Program-made: the position numbers and the translations under genes
Assembly (NCBI GenBank): GCA_947176485.1
Contig: CAMWQS010000013.1
Location: 1-19,727 of the forward strand
DNA length: 19,727 nt
DNA from: an uncultured Clostridia bacterium
Lineage (GTDB): Bacteria > Bacillota > Clostridia > Christensenellales > Borkfalkiaceae
Reading direction: 5' to 3'
Notes under the pieces: model-generated
Database searches by the model: none
Seen by the model: only the letters and a program-made list of their open reading frames with translations
What the model was told of the DNA's origin: nothing
In this document: positions 14,904-19,727 of the stretch, one piece after another
How positions within the stretch are numbered: position 1 is the first letter of the stretch
Layout: each line of letters opens with the position of its first letter

Positions 14904-14932
14904 TTTACACTTGAAAAAATTTGTGATACAAT
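14904..14932 (+). promoter_or_regulatory. Predicted sigma-A promoter for the ferredoxin gene
   Basis: TTTACA (14904-14909) and TACAAT (14927-14932) are separated by 17 bases. Transcription would start near 14939, about 25 bases before the ATG. Confidence 0.65.
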
Positions 14933-14963
14933 ACGAGTACTAACATAAAAATGGAGGAAATTT

Positions 14964-15134
14964 ATGGCACACTCTATTTCTGACGAGTGCGTAAGCTGCG
15001 GCGCTTGCGCTGGCACTTGCCCCGTTGAGGCTATTTCGGAGGGTCCCGATAAATACGTTGTAGACCCCGACGTTTGCATCGATTGCGGTGCTTGCGAGGA
15101 CGTTTGCCCCACCGGTGCGATTAAGGCAGAGTAA
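14964..15134 (+). CDS. 2[4Fe-4S] ferredoxin
   Basis: A 56-residue clostridial-type ferredoxin, a small soluble electron carrier of anaerobic metabolism. Two cluster motifs of the form CxxCxxCxxxCP are present: CVSCGACAGTCP (9-20) and CIDCGACEDVCP (38-49), each followed by a short VEAI or TGAI turn. GGAGGA at 14953-14958 lies five bases before the ATG. It has its own promoter and a strong terminator, so it is a separate transcription unit placed between ricT and trmN6. Its redox partners cannot be read from this window. Confidence 0.96.
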   Translation: MAHSISDECVSCGACAGTCPVEAISEGPDKYVVDPDVCIDCGACEDVCPTGAIKAE

Positions 15135-15142
15135 TTTTAGGT

Positions 15143-15172
15143 AAAAAAGCGGGCTATTAAGCCCGCTTTTTT
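15143..15172. terminator. Strong terminator after the ferredoxin
   Basis: AAAAAAGCGGGCT and its perfect complement form a 13-bp stem with the loop ATTA, ending in six Ts. The A-run on the other side makes it able to work in both directions. Confidence 0.92.
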
Positions 15173-15179
15173 ATATTGT

Positions 15180-15300
15180 TAAAACGCATATAAGCTTCGT
15201 TATGCTGCGTCGTGCTGTGGCAACCCTCAGTCATTTACGCAAAGTAAACTCCTTCGGGTTATCCTCGCACTCCTTGCCTAACTTGCTTCTCTGCGTTTTA
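15180..15300. mobile_element. Palindromic MITE-like element, 121 bp
   Basis: The ends are perfect 9-bp inverted repeats (TAAAACGCA and TGCGTTTTA), and the whole element is one imperfect palindrome centred near 15241. Paired inner blocks include AAGC/GCTT (15192, 15285), GTTA/TAAC (15199, 15279), GTGC/GCAC (15212, 15267), AACCC/GGGTT (15222, 15256) and TTTAC/GTAAA (15234, 15244). TA at each end could be a target duplication, as in Tc1/mariner or IS630-type MITEs. It encodes nothing. It fills the space between the ferredoxin terminator and the trmN6 ribosome site, so it might carry the promoter for trmN6 or disturb it. Confidence 0.65.
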
Positions 15301-15319
15301 GAGGTGGCGCAATGGCGGC

Positions 15320-15324
15320 GGAGG
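15320..15324 (+). promoter_or_regulatory. Ribosome site deciding the trmN6 start
   Basis: GGAGG lies five bases before the ATG at 15330. An earlier in-frame ATG at 15312 has AGAGGTGG upstream and would add MAAEAA, but the protein family begins close to LKENE, which favours 15330. Confidence 0.6.
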
Positions 15325-15329
15325 CGGCG

Positions 15330-16007
15330 ATGTGTAAGCTTAAAGAAAACGAAGTTTTAGAAGAATTTTTTGAAGATAAAAAGATAATACAGAATACTAA
15401 ATTGTACCGCTTCACTTCGGACAGTATTCTTCTTTCAAGGTTTGCGCGTTTTAAGTTCGGGGACAAGGTTGCCGATTTCTGCGCGGGAAGCGGCGTGGTT
15501 GGTTTTCATTTCTTCTGTTTAAACCCCAAGGTTGAAAGCCTTACGCTGTTCGAGATGCAGGAGGAGCTTGCCGATATGTCCCGCCGCACGGCGGAGCTAA
15601 ACGGGTTTGACTGTGAAGTCGTCTGTACGCGCTTGCAGGATATCGGGAGGGAATACGACGATAAATTATCGCTGATACTTTGCAACCCGCCGTACGAAAA
15701 GGGCGGCTTTGAAAACGAGGTTTACGAGCGTGCTATTTGCAGAAAGGAAATTACTCTTACCTTAAAAGAGATAGTGGAGGCGGCTTTCCGCAAGCTGAAG
15801 TTCGGCGGAAGGCTTGCAATAATCAACCGTGCAGACAGGGCGGCGGAGCTTATCTATCTTTTGAAGGCGCGGGGATTGGAACCCAAGAGGGTGCAGTTCG
15901 TAGCGGGCACGCCTGCCGCAAAGCCCTACTTAATAATGGTGGAGGCTGTCAAGGGCGGCAAAGAGGGTGTAGAGGTTTTGCCCGTTTTAATAAACGATAA
16001 AAATTGA
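15330..16007 (+). CDS. tRNA1(Val) (adenine(37)-N6)-methyltransferase family protein
   Basis: A 225-residue SAM-dependent methyltransferase of the TrmN6/YabB family, which methylates adenine in certain tRNAs. The SAM loop is DFCAGSGVVG (49-58), usually DxGxGxG, with C50 and A51 as a local variant. The catalytic NPPY is at 119-122. The N-terminus (KLKENEVLEEFFEDKKIIQNTK, then FTSDSILLSRFA) matches the family layout. B. subtilis yabB occupies the same place between ricT and rsmI. The exact target adenine is inferred from the family. The M42 peptidase follows after 12 bases. Confidence 0.88.
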   Translation: MCKLKENEVLEEFFEDKKIIQNTKLYRFTSDSILLSRFARFKFGDKVADFCAGSGVVGFHFFCLNPKVESLTLFEMQEELADMSRRTAELNGFDCEVVCTRLQDIGREYDDKLSLILCNPPYEKGGFENEVYERAICRKEITLTLKEIVEAAFRKLKFGGRLAIINRADRAAELIYLLKARGLEPKRVQFVAGTPAAKPYLIMVEAVKGGKEGVEVLPVLINDKN

Positions 16008-16019
16008 AAAGGTGATAAA

Positions 16020-17081
16020 ATGACGGATATTGAACTTATTGAAAAACTTTGTAATTGCCGCGGGGCTTCGGGCTTCGAGGACGAGGTTTTGGAGGTTGCA
16101 AGGGAATACTTAAAAGGTATTGCCGACTTCGAAGAAGACAGCATGCGCAACCTCTATATTTATCCCAAATACAACAAGGGGAACCGCCCTTATATTTTGC
16201 TTGACGCGCACTCTGACGAGGTTGGTTTTATGGTGCAGGCAATTAAGCCCGACGGCACTTTGAGGTTTATTCCTATCGGTGGCTGGAACGAGAAATGCTT
16301 GCCCTCTTCAAAAGTGCAAATATGCGCGAAAACGGCACATATATTGGGGGTAATCGCGGCCGGGTCGCCTCATTTAATGACGGCAGAACAGAAAAACGCG
16401 CCCGTAAGCTACGACAATTTAGTTATCGATATCGGCGCAACCAGCGCGGAAGAAGCGGCCGCTTTCGGCGTTGAAGTCGGCTTACCCGTCGTGCCTTTAA
16501 CGCCCTTTTATTACGACGAAAAGCACGGCGTTTTGCACGGCAAAGCGTTTGATGACAGAATGGGCGTTGCGGCGCTTTTGAAGTGTATTAAGGGCTTGCA
16601 AAAATGCGAACTGCCGCAAGACGTCGTCGGTGTAATTTCTTCACAAGAGGAAGTCGGCGAGCGCGGAATAACTGCGGCTATGCACAGGTTAAAACCCACT
16701 GCGGCGATATGCTTCGAGGGCTGTCCCGCAGACGACACGAGTGCGCCTTCCTATATGATTCAAGACGCTTTGCGTGGCGGCGTAATGCTTAGGCATATGG
16801 ACGCAACGGTTATCTGCACTCCCCGCTTTACGGAGTTTGCAAGGAAGGTTGCCGCAGATAAAAACATAAAGGTTCAAATGGCGGTAAGGCGCGGCGGCGG
16901 CAATAACGGCGCGTACATTATTTCGTCAAACGGCGGCACGCCCGTAATCGTTGCAGGTATCCCCGTAAGATACATTCACACCTTCAACGGCATTGCAACT
17001 AAGGAGGACTTCGACAGCGTGGTTGCGCTTGGCGAAGAGCTTTGCAAAGCTTTGACGGAAGAAGCGGTTAAAGGGTTTTAA
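16020..17081 (+). CDS. M42 family metallo-aminopeptidase
   Basis: A 353-residue peptidase of the M42 family (FrvX/YsdC/TET type), cytosolic enzymes that trim peptides from the N-terminus and often form dodecamers. Probable metal and catalytic residues are H64 and D66 (DAHSDEVGF), D178 or D179 (AFDDRMG), E210 and E211 (SSQEEVGERG), E233 or a nearby acidic residue (FEGCPADD) and H320 (RYIHT). RRGGGNNGAYI (290-300) and the GIPVRYIHT strand are typical. AAAGGTGAT gives a good ribosome site. The local DNA around codons 106-111 contains a copy of the dispersed motif, but the protein there reads normally. Confidence 0.93.
   Translation: MTDIELIEKLCNCRGASGFEDEVLEVAREYLKGIADFEEDSMRNLYIYPKYNKGNRPYILLDAHSDEVGFMVQAIKPDGTLRFIPIGGWNEKCLPSSKVQICAKTAHILGVIAAGSPHLMTAEQKNAPVSYDNLVIDIGATSAEEAAAFGVEVGLPVVPLTPFYYDEKHGVLHGKAFDDRMGVAALLKCIKGLQKCELPQDVVGVISSQEEVGERGITAAMHRLKPTAAICFEGCPADDTSAPSYMIQDALRGGVMLRHMDATVICTPRFTEFARKVAADKNIKVQMAVRRGGGNNGAYIISSNGGTPVIVAGIPVRYIHTFNGIATKEDFDSVVALGEELCKALTEEAVKGF
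16334..16351 (-). repeat. Dispersed CCCCCA-ATATG motif, copy G (in coding sequence)
   Basis: Minus-strand ACCCCCAATATATGTGCC, differing from copy F by one inserted A. It lies inside the M42 peptidase gene where it encodes an ordinary-looking AHILGV, so coincidence cannot be excluded. Confidence 0.4.
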
Positions 17082-17096
17082 TTAAAAAGGACGAAA

Positions 17097-18842
17097 ATGC
17101 AAAAAGCAAAAAAAGGCACGTTAAAGCGGTTCGTGAAATATTACCGCCCACATAGAAAGCTGTTCGTAATCGATATGATATGCGCGTTTATAATTTCGGT
17201 GTTTAACCTCGTTTATCCGTATATCACCAAAGAGATTATTAACAACTACGTTCCCAACAAGCTGCTGTTTTTACTGCTTGCGGGCGCGGGGCTTTTGCTC
17301 GGGCTGTACGTAATCAAAGCCGGATTAAACTACTTTTTGCAGTATTGGGGGCACGTTGTCGGCGTAAGAATGCAAGCCGATATGCGCAAAGAACTGTTTA
17401 ATCATTTGCAAAAATTGCCCTTTTCTTACTTTGACGACAACAAAACCGGCGTGATAATGAGCCGTATGACCAACGACCTGTTTGAAATATCGGAGCTTGC
17501 CCATCACGGACCTGAGGATGTATTTTTATCCGTCGTAACCCTCGTTGGCGCATTTATAATGCTTTGCATTATAAACGTCTACCTTGCGCTTATCGTCTTT
17601 GCCGTAATACCCTTCGGCGTGGTTATATCCGTTATATTAAGGCGGAGGATGAAGCGGGCTTTTGCGCAAGTGCGCGTAGTCCAAGGCGAAATTAACGCCG
17701 ATATCGAGAGCGCGGTGTCGGGCATGCGCGTTTCGCGTGCGTACAGCGCACAGGAACACGAAAGCGAAAAGTTCGGCGAAGGCAATAAAAGATTCGTTAA
17801 AGCGAAGTGCAGACAGTACAAGGTTATGGGTGAATTCCATTCGTCTATGAACTTTTTTATGGACTTTCTGTACTTTGCGGTGCTCCTGTCGGGCGGGTTG
17901 TTCTTCTATTACGACTTAATCGACGCGGGCGAGTTTACAGCCTTCGTGCTGTATATAACCACTTTAATTACGCCCATACGCACGCTAATTAACATTTTCG
18001 AGCAAATTCAAGAGGGAATGACGGGCTTTAAACGGTTCTGTGAAATTATGGACGTCCCGCCCGAAGAAGAGAGCCCGAACGCGATTTGCCCCGAAAAGCT
18101 CGTCGGCGAGATAGAGTTTGATAACGTAACCTTCGGGTATAGGAACGACGGCGACGAAAAGAAGGTTATTTCGGGCTTTTCAATGAAAATTCCCGCGGGC
18201 AAGACCATTGCTTTGGTGGGGCCGTCGGGCGGTGGCAAAACCACAGTTTGCCATCTTATTCCCAGGTTTTACGAAATAGACGGTGGCAAAATCACCGTCG
18301 ATGGCTACGATATCCGCGATTTGCAGAGGGCGGCTCTGCGCAAAAATATAGGCATAGTTCAGCAGGACGTCTTCTTGTTTAACGGCACTATCCGTGAAAA
18401 TATCGCCTTCGGTGACTTTTCCGCTACCGATGAAGAAATTATCGAGGCAGCCAAGAAGGCGAACATTCACGACTACGTAAGTTCCCTTCCGCAAGGCTAC
18501 GATACTAACGTGGGGGAGCGCGGTGTTAAGCTGTCGGGCGGACAGAAGCAAAGGGTTTCCATAGCCCGCGCCTTCCTTAAAAACCCGCCCGTGCTGATTT
18601 TGGACGAGGCAACCTCGGCTTTGGATAACGCAACCGAAATGCTGATACAAGACGCGCTTGCAAAGCTTTCCGAGGGCAGAACGACCGTCGTGGTCGCGCA
18701 CAGGCTTTCAACCGTAAAGAACGCGGACGAGATTATCGTTATGACTTCCGAAGGAATAAAGGAGCGCGGCACGCACGAGGAGCTGCTTGCGCTTGGCGGG
18801 ATGTATAAAGAATTGTACGAGTATCAATTTAAAGGGGTTTAA
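17097..18842 (+). CDS. ABC exporter half-transporter (permease plus ATPase)
   Basis: A 581-residue type IV ABC exporter half-unit of the MsbA/LmrA/BmrA kind, expected to work as a dimer in the cytoplasmic membrane. The six-helix domain covers about 20-310. The ATPase starts near 338: Walker A GPSGGGKT (375-382), Q-loop QQD (422-424), signature LSGGQ (479-483), Walker B VLILDEAT with E504, and H-loop H535. All catalytic residues are intact. Substrates of this group range from lipids to drugs and peptides, and nothing here decides. Only one half-transporter gene is present, so a homodimer is likely. AAAGGACG is the ribosome site, and rsmI starts one base after the stop. Confidence 0.95.
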   Translation: MQKAKKGTLKRFVKYYRPHRKLFVIDMICAFIISVFNLVYPYITKEIINNYVPNKLLFLLLAGAGLLLGLYVIKAGLNYFLQYWGHVVGVRMQADMRKELFNHLQKLPFSYFDDNKTGVIMSRMTNDLFEISELAHHGPEDVFLSVVTLVGAFIMLCIINVYLALIVFAVIPFGVVISVILRRRMKRAFAQVRVVQGEINADIESAVSGMRVSRAYSAQEHESEKFGEGNKRFVKAKCRQYKVMGEFHSSMNFFMDFLYFAVLLSGGLFFYYDLIDAGEFTAFVLYITTLITPIRTLINIFEQIQEGMTGFKRFCEIMDVPPEEESPNAICPEKLVGEIEFDNVTFGYRNDGDEKKVISGFSMKIPAGKTIALVGPSGGGKTTVCHLIPRFYEIDGGKITVDGYDIRDLQRAALRKNIGIVQQDVFLFNGTIRENIAFGDFSATDEEIIEAAKKANIHDYVSSLPQGYDTNVGERGVKLSGGQKQRVSIARAFLKNPPVLILDEATSALDNATEMLIQDALAKLSEGRTTVVVAHRLSTVKNADEIIVMTSEGIKERGTHEELLALGGMYKELYEYQFKGV

Positions 18843-18843
18843 A

Positions 18844-19647
18844 ATGGTTTCTTTCGTTGCAACGCCTATCGGCAATTTAAAGGATATTTCACTTCGCGCA
18901 CTGGATGCGTTGAAGGATGCGGACGTTATCTTCTGCGAGGATACGAGGCATTCTTTAAAACTTCTCAACGCGTACGAAATTAAAAAGCCGCTTTACTCCT
19001 GCCACAAATTCAACGAAAGGGAGGCGGCGGAAAAGATTATCGCCGCCGCAAAAGAGGGGAAGGAGGTAGCCGTTATATCGGACGCGGGTATGCCCGTAAT
19101 ATCCGACCCCGGCAACGTAGTGTGCAAAGCGCTTAAAGACGCGGGCGTAAGCTACACCGTTATTCCGGGTGCGAACGCCGCCCTTTCCGCACTGATACTT
19201 TCGGCTTTCCCCGCAGACAAATTCGCCTTTATAGGCTTTCTTCCGGACAAGGCGGGTGAGCGGAAAAGACTGCTTGAAAAGTATAAAAATTTGGACTTAA
19301 CGCTTATTTTCCACGTGGCTCCGCAAGACGTAGACCCCCATATATGTGCCATTTACGAGGTTTTTGGCGACAGAAACGCTTGCGCGGTACGCGAAATTAC
19401 CAAGATGCACGAGGAGGCTATTACCTTTAAGCTTTCAGAGGGGATAAAGGGCGAAAAACGCGGCGAATACGTGCTTATAGTTGAGGGCGCGTCATCGGAA
19501 AACCCCTTAAACGAACTGAGTGAAAAAGCGCATTTGTTGCGCTATATGTCGGGGGGAATGGATAAAAAAGAGGCAATAAAACAAGTAGCAAAGGACCGCG
19601 GCGTGCCGAAATCGGAAATATATAAAATAGCGCTTGATTTAGAATAA
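18844..19647 (+). CDS. rsmI: 16S rRNA (cytidine(1402)-2'-O)-methyltransferase
   Basis: A 267-residue RsmI, a tetrapyrrole-methylase-fold enzyme that methylates the ribose of C1402 in the 16S rRNA decoding centre. FVATPIGNLKDIS (4-16), CEDTRHS, ISDAGMPVISDPG, VIPGANAALSAL and REITKMHEE are the family blocks. The usual ISDAGTP reads ISDAGMP, and the segment normally FYEAPHRL reads FHVAPQDV, so parts of the active-site surface are divergent. The frame opens further upstream at 18787, but the ATG at 18844 with AAAGGGG seven bases before it gives the true N-terminus. The C-terminal third has the KKEAIKQVAKDRGVPKSEIYK helix-turn-helix-like ending typical of full-length RsmI. Confidence 0.95.
   Translation: MVSFVATPIGNLKDISLRALDALKDADVIFCEDTRHSLKLLNAYEIKKPLYSCHKFNEREAAEKIIAAAKEGKEVAVISDAGMPVISDPGNVVCKALKDAGVSYTVIPGANAALSALILSAFPADKFAFIGFLPDKAGERKRLLEKYKNLDLTLIFHVAPQDVDPHICAIYEVFGDRNACAVREITKMHEEAITFKLSEGIKGEKRGEYVLIVEGASSENPLNELSEKAHLLRYMSGGMDKKEAIKQVAKDRGVPKSEIYKIALDLE
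19333..19350 (+). repeat. Dispersed CCCCCA-ATATG motif, copy F (in coding sequence)
   Basis: GACCCCCATATATGTGCC within rsmI, sharing CCCCCATATATGTG exactly with copy H on the opposite strand, and followed by ACGAGGTTT as in copy D. It encodes DPHICA. Confidence 0.5.
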
Positions 19648-19659
19648 AACGAAAGGTGC

Positions 19660-19677
19660 GCGGGGAAAAAACCCCGC
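19660..19677 (+). terminator. Possible terminator after rsmI
   Basis: GCGGGG and CCCCGC form a 6-bp stem around A6, 13 bases after the rsmI stop. The T-run after it is short and displaced, so termination would be weak or the hairpin may serve otherwise. Confidence 0.45.
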
Positions 19678-19727
19678 CCCACAAATTTTAAAATAAGTAA
19701 AAAAAACCCCCCCCACACCCGATCCCA

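Noticed and set aside
18787..18843. Extended start for rsmI
   Set aside because: It would lie inside the ABC exporter gene and add residues foreign to the family. The ATG at 18844 has a good ribosome site.

Overview
The window looks like a near-origin chromosomal segment of an uncultured anaerobic Bacillota bacterium, probably of class Clostridia. The evidence is the set of clear homologues (a YaaO-like decarboxylase, tmk, holB, ricT and rsmI in B. subtilis-like order; a Gram-positive-type YidC followed by Jag; an 8Fe ferredoxin; a GTP-type PEP carboxykinase), consensus TTGACA/TATAAT promoters and AAGGAG ribosome sites. Taxonomy below class is inference. I saw no phage, CRISPR, toxin-antitoxin or secretion-system genes, and no tRNA or rRNA genes.

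Layout. Positions 1-239 hold an AT-rich, origin-like leader with near-consensus DnaA boxes and a promoter. dnaN (240-1346) is followed on the same strand by rpmH, rnpA, yidD, yidC and jag (1449-4784), the ribosomal protein L34 / RNase P / membrane insertion cluster. pckG lies convergent to it (4939-6837, minus strand), with strong hairpins between jag and pckG. A conserved hypothetical gene (7072-8091) and a small conserved minus-strand gene that looks leaderless (8384-8644) follow. A housekeeping run begins at a perfect-consensus promoter: greA, lysS, a YaaO-like decarboxylase, tmk, holB and ricT (8836-14878), mostly overlapping or closely spaced. A ferredoxin with its own promoter and terminator comes next (14964-15134), then a 121-bp palindromic MITE-like element (15180-15300), then trmN6, an M42 peptidase, an ABC exporter and rsmI (15330-19647).

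How the genes work together. Most serve replication (sliding clamp, clamp-loader delta prime, dTMP kinase), translation and RNA processing (L34, RNase P protein, LysRS, RsmI, TrmN6, RicT), transcription (GreA), and membrane-protein insertion (YidC, YidD, with Jag as its usual RNA-binding neighbour).

The signals that gene content does not explain lie mainly between genes. (1) A dispersed short motif built on CCCCCATATATG or CCCCCACATATG occurs at eight sites on both strands, five between genes and three inside coding regions, often next to hairpins. (2) The 286-bp yidD-yidC spacer is a chain of about six hairpins. (3) greA has a short leader with a terminator-like hairpin just after a perfect promoter. 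(4) A palindromic MITE-like repeat sits directly upstream of trmN6. (5) The 86-aa gene appears to be transcribed from the A of its own start codon. All functional readings of these are inferences from sequence inspection; no database search was possible.
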